NCBI GenBank assembly: GCA_000421065.1
Contig: ATWD01000001.1
Location: forward strand, 372,001 to 436,000
Source of the DNA: Acidobacteriaceae bacterium TAA 166
Lineage (GTDB): Bacteria > Acidobacteriota > Terriglobia > Terriglobales > Acidobacteriaceae
Reading direction: 5' to 3'
DNA length: 64,000 nucleotides
Program-made: the position numbers and the translations under genes
Part shown: in pieces, positions 26,262-35,908 of the stretch
Position numbering within the stretch: position 1 is the stretch's first letter
How the letters are laid out: each line of letters opens with the position of its first letter
The notes under the pieces: generated by a model
Database searches by the model: none
Seen by the model: the letters and a program-made list of their open reading frames with translations, nothing else
Told to the model about the DNA's origin: nothing

Positions 26262-29200
26262 TTAGAACTGGAGTTTCAACATGAACTCCAGCGAGCGCGG
26301 ACCGCCCTGCTGATATAACGCATTCAGGTTGCCCAGGCCGGTGTTGAGCGTGTTCGTGGCCTGCCCCATAATCGTGTTGTTGCAGGTTGCGCCGGCGGTT
26401 GTGATCCCGCAGGTACGGCTGACCGCGCCGAAGTTCGGATGGTTGGTCAGGTTGAAGGCCTCGGCTCGGAACGACAGGTTAGCCTGGTCATAGATCGGAA
26501 AGATGCGCTCAATGGCCACGTTTGCCTGGGCTTCTCCGAAGGCCCGCAGAAAGTTGCGTGGCATGGTGCCTACAGCCAGCGGCGTTTTCGTAATGCTGAA
26601 GACCGCAGGATTGAGCTGACGGCCCCCCGGAATCCCTGACTTGTGCACATAAGGGTTTTGGCCATTCCAGTCCAGTTCACCGTAAGTCACCTCTCCAGTG
26701 TCCGGGTTGGTGACATTCGCGCCCGTCAGCTGAAAGGGAAAGGCGGAGCGGGCGATGAACCACACATCTGCCTTCCAGTGAGCCAGGAGCGCCTTTTCGA
26801 GGAAATTGTTGTAGTTCGAGGGAAGACTGTAGACCGCGGCCGCCGTGAAGTTGTGGCGAACATCATGATCGCTGTTACTTCGTTCGAGTGGGAAAAGCGC
26901 GGTGTCGGAGCTTGCCGAATCGATGGCATGCGCCCAAGTATAGGAGGCCAGAGCCTGGAAGCCGTGAGCCATCTGGCGCTGGTACTTCACCTGGAGAGCG
27001 TTGTAACTGGAGCCTGGCCCATTGACATAGAGATCAAAGGTCGCAAACTGCTTGTTTGTCAAAGCGGACAGAGAATAGTTCTTGTAGGTATTCAGTTTGC
27101 GTCCCAAGGAGGCAACATAGCCAATGGTAACGGTCTGGGTCGAGCCAAGGGCCTGCTCAAGGGCGACGTTCCACTGGAGGGTATAGGGAGGAACGATGTT
27201 GTTTGCCGGGTACTGCACAAAGCTGTAGGGCGCCTTGGGCTGTAGGACCGGGACATTGAGCTGGCTCGGCTGGAGTGGAAACTGCGTTGCGTACTTGTAA
27301 ATCGACTGCGACCCCAGGGAGTTGCCGTTGCCGAAGACGCCACTCAGGGAGATGGAATCGTAGAAGAGTCCGCCGCCGGCACGAAGTACCGTTTCACGTC
27401 CGGGCTCATTGTGCAGGGTATACGCCGCACCGAGTCGCGGGCCGAAATCTGTCCACGTGGTTTTGTACAAGGGAGCGCCAAGCGTGGAAAGCCCCAGGGA
27501 TGAAGGGTCGTTGACGTTCCCGGTATAGGTATATGTTTGCCCACCGGAGATGGAGGGTGGCGGAGCAAGTTCCCAGCGAAGTCCCATGGAGAGACTCAGG
27601 CGAGGAAGAGCATGCCACTCATCCTGCACATAGAGTCCCCATTGTTTGAAGGTTGGATCCTGCCGCTCAAATACGCTGACCTGCTGGGTGCTGGGCACTC
27701 CGGAGAGGAACTGATTCGCATTCGTGAATGAATATCCGACAAGCGGGCTACGGGTATAGGAGCCTCCATCGAAGTAGGAGGTCGTCTGCATCCACGTCCC
27801 GCCGAACTTTAGAAGATGCCTGCCGTGCGTCCAGGTGAGTGCCTCCGTGACGTTTGGCTGGTATTGGAAGCGACCGTATCTCGTGTTGTAGTTTCTGGAG
27901 ATATTCGGGAAATAGAGATACACGTATGTCTCTCCGACATTCGGTATACCCTGCGCATCATTGAGGCTGTAAGGCTGTGCTCCGCCTACCTGATAAGGAT
28001 TATCCAGAATGATGAATGACGCTGGCGAATACTGCAACCGAAGCTCATTGGACATGTTCCCGCGTATGGTATTGTCTACGCCCAGGAGATAGGTCCGGTT
28101 CCGCACTGGAAGCTGAGCCTCATAGGGACCGGCGGTGGTACCGTATTGCACGGTCTTACTGTTGGAGTCAGAGTATCGCGCGAAGATACGCATCCAGGGA
28201 GTCGCCTGGTAGTCGATGCGGGCGCTGAGTGCGTCGATCTTTCCCGTTGTGAGCTCGCTCGAAATATAGGCCGTTCCGCCCTGGCCATAATCCACGCACT
28301 GGGCGTCGATACTCGTGTCGCAGTTCGGCAACGGGAAAGAGTTCAGGAGCGCCTGTGTCCCCGCAGGAGCATTCTGGCGGAGGTTCGCCCACTTGGGATT
28401 CTTTGAATAGTCAGCCGTAATGTGCGTTCCATTGGACGGAACATCGTAGATAGTGGCGGCCGAAGGTTCACTCAGACGAAGCCCCTCGTAGGAGAAGAAG
28501 AAGAAGGTGCGATCGCGGCCCGACCAGACGTGCGGAATCGAGAGTGGTCCGCCCAGCGTTCCACCAAAGTCATTCTGTCGTTCCGCAGGAGTTGGGGTTG
28601 GGGTTGCGCTGTAGGTATTGAACCAGTTGTTAGCGTCAAAGGCCGAGTTGCGGAGGTAGTCAAAGGCTGTTCCATGCCAGGTGTTGGTGCCTGAGCGGGA
28701 ACGAAAGCTGACCTGACCTCCGGGGTGATTTCCTAACTCAGCGGAGTAACTCGAAGTGGAGATGCGAAACTCCTCCATCGCATCCAGCTGAAGCATTGCC
28801 TGGGTCGTTCCCAGCGCCGTCGCACTGGGGGCCATGCCTGAGCTGCCGGCCGTGCTGGTGTACGACGGAGCGTTACTTGCGCTTGCCCCGTCCACATAAA
28901 AGCCGTTTGCATCGGTGCGCTGGCCGTTGACGCTGTACTGACCGGAGTCTGAACCGTTGGGGTTATTGGTCACAACGCCCGGTGAGAGCAGAACCAACGT
29001 CTGGAAGCTCCTGCCGTTCATCGGAATATTTTCCACAAACTGACGATCAATCACGGTGCCCACCGTGGCGTCCGTTGTGTTGATGTTCGCGCCCTCGCCA
29101 TTGACTGTCACTGATTCAGAGGTCGAGCCGACAGAGAGTTTGAAGTTCTGCTCGATATTCGACTGAACATTGACGATCAGGTTAGTCAGATCCACCTGAC

Positions 29201-29471
29201 GAAAGCCCGCATGGCTCACGGCGAGGTTGTATCGCCCTGGAGTTACACTCGGCAGAACGTAGATACCTGAGCCGTTGCTGTTGGCATGGGTGACGGTACC
29301 GCGGTCAATGCTTGTCAGGTCTACCTGGGCGTTGGGAACCACCGCTCCGGCAGGATCAGTAACGCGCCCGGTGATCATGCCGGAATCGCTCTGTGCGGAC
29401 GCGGGTTGCATTTCGCAGAAAATAGTAATCGCTACGGCGATAGCAAGAGAAAGAAGACGCAAGATTCGCAT
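26262..29471 (-). CDS. TonB-dependent receptor, Oar-like (second copy)
   Basis: A 1,069-residue outer-membrane receptor. It has a signal peptide (residues 1-27, ending PASAQS) and a carboxypeptidase-regulatory-like domain (MITGRVTDPAGAVVPNAQV, then SGIYVLPSVTPGRYNLAVS). A plug follows (NIPMNGRSFQTLVLLSPGVV), then a barrel ending in the aromatic LEFMLKLQF. It sits 85 bases downstream of the anti-sigma gene and 85 bases upstream of the phospholipase C gene on the same strand. The four genes could be one transcription unit, so the receptor is the likely importer of phospholipase products or another phosphorus-containing nutrient. The ligand is inference. Confidence 0.94.
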   Translation of the reverse strand: MRILRLLSLAIAVAITIFCEMQPASAQSDSGMITGRVTDPAGAVVPNAQVDLTSIDRGTVTHANSNGSGIYVLPSVTPGRYNLAVSHAGFRQVDLTNLIVNVQSNIEQNFKLSVGSTSESVTVNGEGANINTTDATVGTVIDRQFVENIPMNGRSFQTLVLLSPGVVTNNPNGSDSGQYSVNGQRTDANGFYVDGASASNAPSYTSTAGSSGMAPSATALGTTQAMLQLDAMEEFRISTSSYSAELGNHPGGQVSFRSRSGTNTWHGTAFDYLRNSAFDANNWFNTYSATPTPTPAERQNDFGGTLGGPLSIPHVWSGRDRTFFFFSYEGLRLSEPSAATIYDVPSNGTHITADYSKNPKWANLRQNAPAGTQALLNSFPLPNCDTSIDAQCVDYGQGGTAYISSELTTGKIDALSARIDYQATPWMRIFARYSDSNSKTVQYGTTAGPYEAQLPVRNRTYLLGVDNTIRGNMSNELRLQYSPASFIILDNPYQVGGAQPYSLNDAQGIPNVGETYVYLYFPNISRNYNTRYGRFQYQPNVTEALTWTHGRHLLKFGGTWMQTTSYFDGGSYTRSPLVGYSFTNANQFLSGVPSTQQVSVFERQDPTFKQWGLYVQDEWHALPRLSLSMGLRWELAPPPSISGGQTYTYTGNVNDPSSLGLSTLGAPLYKTTWTDFGPRLGAAYTLHNEPGRETVLRAGGGLFYDSISLSGVFGNGNSLGSQSIYKYATQFPLQPSQLNVPVLQPKAPYSFVQYPANNIVPPYTLQWNVALEQALGSTQTVTIGYVASLGRKLNTYKNYSLSALTNKQFATFDLYVNGPGSSYNALQVKYQRQMAHGFQALASYTWAHAIDSASSDTALFPLERSNSDHDVRHNFTAAAVYSLPSNYNNFLEKALLAHWKADVWFIARSAFPFQLTGANVTNPDTGEVTYGELDWNGQNPYVHKSGIPGGRQLNPAVFSITKTPLAVGTMPRNFLRAFGEAQANVAIERIFPIYDQANLSFRAEAFNLTNHPNFGAVSRTCGITTAGATCNNTIMGQATNTLNTGLGNLNALYQQGGPRSLEFMLKLQF

Positions 29472-29555
29472 GTGGCAGGAATGCCCTCCACAAGGGTATG
29501 CCCAGAGTGCAGAAGGAATTCACCAACACCATTGTTAAGCGTCTATAAAAGATGC

Positions 29556-30842
29556 CTACGGATGGTTGGCCTTTGCCCCAAGAAAGGCATAGAGCACCTT
29601 TTTGCCAGTGGGCATCCTCACGTCACGATTGATGGGCTCCATCGTGACGAAGACCGAGTTGATCTTTGCCAGCACCTTCGGATCGTCATAGGTCAAAGCC
29701 CATCGTTGCTCACTCGGGTCTTCGTCATGCAGTACGCCGAGACTGATCGTGGTCTCCTTGCCATCGCTATGTGCGCCCCACACGTGAAATGTGATCTTCT
29801 TCTCCGAGTGCGCTTTTCCAAGGTCGTAAGCGTAGAACACCAGAGAGCGTCCCTCCACATAGAAGACTCGCCCAAAGGCACGTTGACGGTTACCCTCTGT
29901 GTCGGAGTCGTATACGTCGATGATGTGCAGGTTACGGGCAGCCACAAGATTTTGAACCTCATCACCGCTCATCTGCGGGACGCGAGGCAGACTTGCCAGT
30001 TGCGTTTGAAGCTCGCCGATGCGGGAAGAGTATTTGCGGGTCTCCTGCTCCTGCACCATGAGAGCCGCCTCGGTGATGGTCTGCTTCTGCTGGAGTGCGA
30101 CGAGTTGAGATTGAAGAGCCGTTGCCGAGTCGTTCAATGCGGTGGTCTGCTGCATGAGGGATGCATGATCGTGTGCAGCATTCGATTTCAAGGAGGAGAT
30201 TTGCTGCTGGAGAGCCTCCTCGTTATCACGCTTCGCTTTATTGACCGCTTCCAATTCGCTGGCGAGATGGGCGCGCTGTTGCGCCAGGCTGTCCCGGTCC
30301 GCGGTCAGCATCCGAATTGCATCGAATTGCCTTTCCGAAGCAGGAGACTGCTCGCTCGGTGTCGTAACCGCCGCGTGATCCGCTATCGGATTGACTTGAG
30401 TCGCTTCCTCCTGGTGCGTCCGCAATGTAGCTCCAACTGCAAAACACATAGCGCACGCGCAGGCGACCAATGCCACACCCTGCCACGTGAACCACGTACG
30501 GCGCTTAGTCGTACGAGTGGCGGACATCCCTCTTTGACTCGTTGCGTCCGCGCGGGATCCATTAGAAGCGAAGACCGGTGCGCCGGCGCTAATGCGAAGC
30601 CCCTGGACCGCAGCCCGCGCCAGAAACCTCTCACGCATCCCTTCGGGAACGACGGGTGCGTGCTCCGGCATGGGTAAGATTCGTGGAAGCATCGTATCGC
30701 TGATAACGCGGGCATCGTCGAGAAAGCGGCGGCAAGCGTCGCACTCCTGTAGATGCGAGTCCAAAACGCGTGCCTCGGCAGCCGTTAGCTGTCCCGACGT
30801 GGAGAGGGCGCAAAGCTCTTCAAATTGTGCGTGCGTCAGCAA
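29556..30842 (-). CDS. Anti-sigma factor with zinc-finger, membrane segment and coiled coil
   Basis: A 428-residue membrane protein paired with the ECF sigma gene. A ZAS-like zinc-binding motif HLQECDACRR near residues 30-39 is the sigma-binding module. One membrane segment lies at about 118-138 (GVALVACACAMCFAVGATL). A Gln/Ala-rich periplasmic coiled coil of about 120 residues follows (ERQFDAIRML ... ETRKYSSRIGELQ). The C-terminal RskA-like domain ends YAFLGAKANHP. The start is a TTG at 30842 behind AAGGAAG, and it overlaps the sigma gene by 23 bases. The long periplasmic coiled coil suggests it senses envelope stress or contacts the receptor. Confidence 0.9.
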   Translation of the reverse strand: MLTHAQFEELCALSTSGQLTAAEARVLDSHLQECDACRRFLDDARVISDTMLPRILPMPEHAPVVPEGMRERFLARAAVQGLRISAGAPVFASNGSRADATSQRGMSATRTTKRRTWFTWQGVALVACACAMCFAVGATLRTHQEEATQVNPIADHAAVTTPSEQSPASERQFDAIRMLTADRDSLAQQRAHLASELEAVNKAKRDNEEALQQQISSLKSNAAHDHASLMQQTTALNDSATALQSQLVALQQKQTITEAALMVQEQETRKYSSRIGELQTQLASLPRVPQMSGDEVQNLVAARNLHIIDVYDSDTEGNRQRAFGRVFYVEGRSLVFYAYDLGKAHSEKKITFHVWGAHSDGKETTISLGVLHDEDPSEQRWALTYDDPKVLAKINSVFVTMEPINRDVRMPTGKKVLYAFLGAKANHP

Positions 30843-31467
30843 TCTGCTTCTTCCTTTCGTTCGTGACGGACTCTGCTGGGACCGGTCTCTTCGCTGAAGG
30901 CGTTAGCGAGCTTCGCAGCTTGGCCAACCCTCGATAAAGATCGTGACGAACATTCGTGACCAGGCGCTTTTGCCTTTCCGCGATCTCCTGCGCGGTCCAC
31001 CCCTCAAGGTAGGTGAGTTCGAGAACCTCTCGCTGAATGGGCTTCAGTCGCATCAGCATCTGCTCGCAGAGCCGGATCGCCTCCGGCTCCGGTGCGTGGC
31101 TCCTCTCACTGGCCCCATCCAGTTCGTCCCAAAGGTAGACCCCTTGCGCGGCCAACATCCGACGCCTGTTGATCGACCGATGGTACGCATACTGCAACAG
31201 CCATACTCTTAGTGGGCCCTTGAGAGGGTCAAAGTTTGCCGCTGCCTCGAAGATATTAAGAAAGACGGTCTGCACCACGTCCTCCGCCTCGGCTTCGTCG
31301 CGGAGGATACGAACCGCGATCGAGTAGATGAGACAGTAGTATCGGTCGAAGAGCACGGCAAGCGCGTCATGGTCTCCGGCAACCAGGCGCGCCAACAGGT
31401 CTTCGTCTGCAAGCGAGTTCAAGCCCGCCCAGACAATTGATTCATTGGATATTGGAAACTCGCCCAT
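30820..31467 (-). CDS. ECF sigma factor
   Basis: A 215-residue extracytoplasmic-function sigma factor. Region 2 reads YYCLIYSIAVRILRDEAEAE and DVVQTVFLNIFEAAANF; region 4 reads LKPIQREVLELTYLEGWTAQ. The C-terminal arm is short and basic. It overlaps the anti-sigma gene by 23 bases, the usual arrangement for a sigma/anti-sigma pair. The first gene of a possible four-gene unit (sigma, anti-sigma, TBDR, phospholipase C). It probably drives its own operon and the receptor. Confidence 0.92.
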   Translation of the reverse strand: MGEFPISNESIVWAGLNSLADEDLLARLVAGDHDALAVLFDRYYCLIYSIAVRILRDEAEAEDVVQTVFLNIFEAAANFDPLKGPLRVWLLQYAYHRSINRRRMLAAQGVYLWDELDGASERSHAPEPEAIRLCEQMLMRLKPIQREVLELTYLEGWTAQEIAERQKRLVTNVRHDLYRGLAKLRSSLTPSAKRPVPAESVTNERKKQIADARTI

Positions 31468-31879
31468 AGAGATGACAGTGTGGTCTTGATTCGCAGCATA
31501 CCGGAGTCCAATGAAAAAGAAGTGCCGAAATGCCCTGAGATAAGAACATTTTGGCTGCTCATTTTTTGATCAAGAAAAGTCGGCAGCACTTGGTAAATAA
31601 GCTGTCTTTGGCGGGCATTCTAATAAATGGGCGCTGCGCGGGGAGATACTCCTGGAAGGAGTCGAAGACACGAGAAACGCAGCCTGCAGGCTGCTGACAC
31701 CCGAAAGAAAAGGTGCTGTCATTAAGCGGCTTTCGTCTTCTTCGCGGGTTTGGAATACGCCTTCTCGCTCTAAATACCTTGCCGAGGTAGCCCGAGCACT
31801 CTTTCAGGCTCCCATATATGCCCCGTTTTCAGAGCGTATCCCGAATGCCGAGACGGATCTAAGCTCTGATTGTTCCCGC
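31468..31879. other. Gene-free stretch upstream of the sigma operon
   Basis: No credible coding frame. A 16-base near-palindrome GCAGCCTGCAGGCTGC occurs near 31680, but its role is unknown. The sigma-operon promoter should lie in the first 150 bases. Confidence 0.35.
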
Positions 31880-32104
31880 ACTCATGCGAGCGTGGCGTGG
31901 GTGAGCGATATGCGTGCCATCTGTGGGGACAGCCAGAGACATGCAACGCTACCATCCGACACAGCGCGAAGACGACGATCGCTGGCGCTTGAACTCACGT
32001 TTCACGTCACGCATCGAACGATCGCCAACCTGATGCAATGGAAGAACGGAAACGCCCAGGTATTGGATACGCAGAGACGCTCCGAGGAAACGCTACAGGG
32101 AGAT
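31880..32104 (+). pseudogene. Relic of an IS3 orfB, diverged
   Basis: The sequence around 31880-31985 aligns to the start of the IS3 orfB at 58374 (CERGxxERxAC, then GQP, then PTQREDED after one lost base). It is clearly more diverged than copy 1. A second stretch at about 32038-32100 fits a later part (WKxGK...RR). Stops and frame changes mean it is dead. It shows that the IS family has been in this genome for some time. Confidence 0.6.
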
Positions 32105-32459
32105 CTAGCCAGGTGTTGGCAACCAGGGGTTCAGGATCACTACGCCTGTTGGTCGAAAATCTTCTACGTTACGCGTCACTACCGTCACGCCATGGACATA
32201 GGCGGTCGCCGCAATCAACGCGTCTCGCTCCGAACGCGGGGAGAACATGCTATTCCATCCACGCACGAAGTAATGCTCCCTGCGCTCGGTCGCGCCGTTC
32301 CACCAGAAGAATGCTGAATTCAAGTTCCAAAATCGAAATGGCAGACAGAAACAGGGAGCCAGGATCGACCTTCTTTGCCCATGCCTTGACGTGACGATCC
32401 ATCTTGGCAGACTTCGCCTTACGCAGTTCCGAGATGACATTCGTGTCGGGCAGACACAT
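32105..32459 (-). pseudogene. VapC PIN-domain toxin, broken
   Basis: The start ATG (32459) overlaps the TGA of the antitoxin gene by one base. PIN-domain signatures are present: the first Asp in CLPDTNVISEL, the Glu in ISILELEFSILLVERRDRA. After RAWME comes TAG where relatives have glutamate. A part of the domain is also lost, since the sequence HVLPAF joins straight to a region that should come about 30 residues later (SERDALIAATAYVHG, then TVVTRNVEDFRPTG), in another frame. The toxin is therefore inactive, while the antitoxin next to it is intact. Confidence 0.8.
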
Positions 32460-32716
32460 CAGGACAGATCCGCCTCTCGACACAGCTTGCCCTGCAGCTT
32501 CGGCGGATCAAATTCTATCTCTGCGACCTCCGGCATCGCCAACAGATCCACGATGCTCTCCCGTTTATGGGTAATCCGCTGGTACTCCTCAATGGTCAGG
32601 AGCACACGCGTGGGCTGACGCCGGTCGGTGATGAACACCAGTCCCCGCCGGGCAGCCTTCTTTGCCTTCGTGGCGTCCTGATTGAATTCCCGGCTGGAAA
32701 GAGTGGTAATCGCCAT
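32459..32716 (-). CDS. Phd/YefM-family antitoxin
   Basis: An 85-residue antitoxin. The N-terminal Phd fold reads AITTLSSREFNQDATKAKKA and GLVFITDRRQPTRVLLTIEEY, the DNA- and dimer-forming half. The C-terminal tail (MPEVAEIEFDPPKLQGKL) is the toxin-neutralising part. It normally binds its own promoter and a VapC toxin. The partner gene starts at its stop codon but is broken, so this gene is now unpaired. A chance of cross-neutralising other toxins remains. Confidence 0.88.
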   Translation of the reverse strand: MAITTLSSREFNQDATKAKKAARRGLVFITDRRQPTRVLLTIEEYQRITHKRESIVDLLAMPEVAEIEFDPPKLQGKLCREADLS

Positions 32717-33456
32717 CGCTTCATCCCCGATGTAGGTACATATTTACAGTACAGGCTGGGTGTCTGCCAAATCCATCCCTGCCTTTCAGAGCAAACTCAA
32801 ATCCTCCCAGGAGCACTGGATGACCCCCAAGATCGTTCCGACACATCACCCACGATGAGACTTTCTGCAGTGACGCGGTAGTCGAAGTCCGCATCTATGA
32901 CATCGCTCCGCTTTCGATGAAGCTTCAAGACACGTTCGTCTGCTTCTGTGACACCAAGTGCGCCGCTTGCCGCACCTGCGCGCAACTGATCGACGGAAAC
33001 CGCTGGGCGGATCTGAGCGCACGCTCCTACGAGGAGCGGTTCATGTCTCATCTGACGCACTTGGATGCTGGCAGTGACGACCTTGGTGACATACAACCAA
33101 GAGATATTACAAATAGCCCAAAATCTGATTCCACGTGATTTCACCGATGTAGTCTTCTGTGAACTACCTGCCAAGATCAGGCGCTCTCCGGTATGACTGG
33201 GACATCAGAGTCTCCATCAAGATCTTCGACTCTATCCCAAATGAAGAATTGCGAGATGAATGCCCATTCCCTACCCCGTACTTTGCCCTCCGTCCGAATA
33301 CAGTCGACAGACGACGCTCGTGAAACCGATTGGACGGCGCCATTGAGCAATACAACCACAAGTGGCATCTCGTCCAAGACCGGGGTCCAAGTTAGCTACG
33401 ATCCAAGCAAGACGCCCCGTCTCGCCCTCATCGGAGGTGGCCGAAAGGCGCCTATC
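32717..33456. other. Scrap region without a supported gene
   Basis: Reading frames exist on both strands, including a 125-codon minus-strand frame (32797-33174) with protein-like composition (KVVTASIQVRQMRHEPLLVG) and a 74-codon plus-strand frame (32917-33138), but no known motif is seen. The stretch LDGAIEQYNHKWHLVQD appears in one plus-strand frame near 33330-33390, between stops, and may be a scrap of an integrase-like protein. I treat the region as decayed DNA. Confidence 0.35.
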
Positions 33457-34365
33457 GTGAAACAGGCCATCTCTCTGGGTCTTATTCTTTGGGGAGGTTT
33501 GCTCGCAACCACCAGTTCTCTTGCGCAGAATGGGGACCGATCGGGAAGCGAAACACTGTTTCCCGGAATCGTCTACACACAGGAGACGCTACAAGGCGAC
33601 AAGCCGCAGCACATCCATATTGTTGCTCTCGATCTGCGAAAGAAAGGCATGAGTCTTGCTGTTACTCCTGGCGATACCAGCAAGGGGATGGAGTATGTCG
33701 CGCACCTGACCAGCACTTACCTCGCCGATCATCACGCTCAACTCGCTATCAACGCGAGCTATTTTCTACCGTTCAAGGGGGGACACAAGGGAGCCGACGA
33801 CTTCTACCCACACGAGGGGGAGCCGGTGAATGTATCCGGCGCGGTCATCGTCGACGGAAAAACGGTGTCGCCTGTCGAAGAGCATCTGGATGACCGTGTG
33901 GACTCAATGCTGTGCTTCAACCACGCGAAGGCCCTGATCGTTGATGGGCAACGCTGCCCGCAAGGCTTCTCCGATGGCGTGGCGGCGGGTCCCCGAATGC
34001 TGGACAACGGCAAAATCCGGGCCTCAACACTTACCTATGCGACCACCCCTCAGCCGCGAACGATCTTCGCACTATCTCGTAACCGCAAGCGCGCGTGGAT
34101 TGTGACCGTCGATGGCCGCCAGCCAGCGAGCGTGGGAATGCCCCTTGATGATCTGTCCAAATTGCTTCTTGTGCTAGGCGCCAGCGATGCCATCAATTTC
34201 GATGGCGGCGGCTCCACAACCCTCGTTGCCGAAGGTCCGGATGGCAAGCCCCGCATTCTGAACTCACCAATCCAAACTGGAATCATTGGACGCGAACGCC
34301 CTGTAGCCAATCAAGTCTTGGTATTTGCAAAACAAAGAAAAGAAAAAAAGAAAGACGTTCGTTGA
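33457..34365 (+). CDS. Secreted phosphodiester glycosidase (NAGPA-domain) family protein
   Basis: About 302 residues. The frame is open from 33193, but the first 88 codons do not look like protein. I prefer GTG 33457, behind GAAAGG, because it starts exactly at a signal peptide (VKQAISLGLILWGGLLATTSSLAQ). The body is a phosphodiester glycosidase (NAGPA-like) domain: LAINASYFLPF, GVAAGPRMLDNGKIR and the signature INFDGGGSTTLVAEG. Bacterial members remove sugars from phosphodiester-linked glycans such as wall polymers or exopolysaccharide. The tail is lysine-rich (AKQRKEKKKDVR). It is a lone gene. Confidence 0.85.
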   Translation: MKQAISLGLILWGGLLATTSSLAQNGDRSGSETLFPGIVYTQETLQGDKPQHIHIVALDLRKKGMSLAVTPGDTSKGMEYVAHLTSTYLADHHAQLAINASYFLPFKGGHKGADDFYPHEGEPVNVSGAVIVDGKTVSPVEEHLDDRVDSMLCFNHAKALIVDGQRCPQGFSDGVAAGPRMLDNGKIRASTLTYATTPQPRTIFALSRNRKRAWIVTVDGRQPASVGMPLDDLSKLLLVLGASDAINFDGGGSTTLVAEGPDGKPRILNSPIQTGIIGRERPVANQVLVFAKQRKEKKKDVR

Positions 34366-34410
34366 TAACTCTGATTCACTAACATCTGCTCTGGCTATCT
34401 TTGCGGCTGG

Positions 34411-35727
34411 CTACTTCGGATAAAACCGTGTAGCCAGCACCGTCGATTCACCGCTGTTGCCCTTCAAAAAGTTAGCTTCGATCAGTACCTCAAAATTTGA
34501 TAGAGGCTTATTTCTTACCTTTGCTTTCGAGATGATCGGAGCCATCTTCCCATCGTTGAAGAGAAATGAAATGGCGGCGTCTACTCCCAGGTGGGACGTG
34601 CCTTCTATCAGGAGAACCTTGCCATCGCCCTCCAGGTTGTCGGTGAGAGCAATGTACCCAAACCCCTGCCGAGCAGGCTCAACTTTGTAGGTAGACGGTT
34701 CATCCCCGACCGGTTCGCGATTGACAACGTACATCGTGCTATCGCCTTCGCCGTTGTACATAATGTGAAAGTTGAGATGAGCGTCGAACATCTCAACCCA
34801 GGGGTTATACACCGGGGATCCGGCAAGAATGGCGTTTGCATCGCGAAAATCTTCGGCCGCTAAACCACGTGGAAACTTGATCCTGTAGCGACTACGAGAA
34901 AATCGAGCGAGTCCCTTGAGATCGCTTGCCAGTTCGAGATCCGAAATGCTGACATAGCGGCGAGCCGCAACCGGGCCACCGGCAAAACCTGGTGACTTCG
35001 CCGCCGGAGAGTAGATCCAGCCGCCGCCGATATAGTCCCTGAGCGCTAGGTGAGTTGAGGAGTGAGCCTCATTGTTGAACAGGTTCAGACCGGCGTCGCC
35101 CGGCACGAACATGGTCGTCTGACTGCCGGAGAATAGTTCACGCCAGAGAGGATCGGTGACCGAGGAACGCATCCGGTACAACGAGATCCCTCGTTCAATT
35201 CCCAGGCAAAGTGCAGCCCCGAGGAGCAAGAGCAGCAATCCATTCAGCCACGTCCGAGAGACTCTTGCTGGAGAGATGGGCACATCTGCAGCATCGCTCT
35301 GAGGCTCGGTGACGGGCGGCGGTATGGCCACCGATTCCACCAGCTGACTTCCAGAAGTGTGGAAGGCAGGGATGTATCCTCCCCGCGGAATTTCCACCCG
35401 GAGAGTGTCGGAGCTTCCCTCCTCCTGGTAGTAGAGCGCCAGACGCTGGCGAAGCTGCCGAGCCGAAGTGCGAACAATATTGTCGTCGGCAGGATTGTAT
35501 CCGGGCGTCCGGCCGAAAACGTGGATCCCGATCTGTTGCTCTGAGACCCCTTCCGTACGGTCCTCGATAGCACACTGAACAACGTACGACAGGAAGGCAC
35601 TTAAACGGCCCGACTTCGCAAAGTTCCGGCTGGCAATAATTCGTTCAACTGCAATCCAGCGAGAATCCGACGTCGTAGTTGCCGCTGGAGTCTGCGCTTT
35701 GTCCTCTAACTTTTCATCCAGGATCAT
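34411..35727 (-). CDS. Membrane-tethered winged-helix regulator-like protein, divergent from TBDR
   Basis: A 438-residue protein. Residues about 20-115 look like a winged helix of the kind found in acidobacterial CadC-like proteins (LSAFLSYVVQCAIEDRTEGV, then RQLRQRLALYYQEEG, LRVEIPRGGYIPAF). One membrane segment (TWLNGLLLLLLGAALCLGIE) lies at about 160-180. The C-terminal 250 residues, which should be periplasmic, include TMFVPGDAGLNLFNNE and FVLIEGTSHLGVDAA-like stretches, and may sense a ligand. It is divergent from the third TBDR across 255 bases and could be its regulator, acting from the membrane. The family name is not known to me. Confidence 0.8.
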   Translation of the reverse strand: MILDEKLEDKAQTPAATTTSDSRWIAVERIIASRNFAKSGRLSAFLSYVVQCAIEDRTEGVSEQQIGIHVFGRTPGYNPADDNIVRTSARQLRQRLALYYQEEGSSDTLRVEIPRGGYIPAFHTSGSQLVESVAIPPPVTEPQSDAADVPISPARVSRTWLNGLLLLLLGAALCLGIERGISLYRMRSSVTDPLWRELFSGSQTTMFVPGDAGLNLFNNEAHSSTHLALRDYIGGGWIYSPAAKSPGFAGGPVAARRYVSISDLELASDLKGLARFSRSRYRIKFPRGLAAEDFRDANAILAGSPVYNPWVEMFDAHLNFHIMYNGEGDSTMYVVNREPVGDEPSTYKVEPARQGFGYIALTDNLEGDGKVLLIEGTSHLGVDAAISFLFNDGKMAPIISKAKVRNKPLSNFEVLIEANFLKGNSGESTVLATRFYPK

Positions 35728-35908
35728 GCCAAGGCCTACTGCTGCGTAACGATCTTATCAAGCGACTGTGTCTGAACGATGAATCGAAGCGAGTCCCTCT
35801 GCCCCAACCTCCCGATTCCCAAGGGGCTCCCTGCGTAATCTCCTGTAAACCTCCTTCCAGACGGGACACTGCCGGATGATGATGGCCCTACGCCAACAAC
35901 TCTCGTGC

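Noticed and set aside
33193..33456. Long N-terminal extension of the phosphodiester glycosidase
   Set aside because: The extension reads as unrelated polar sequence, whereas GTG 33457 gives a perfect signal peptide behind a ribosome site.
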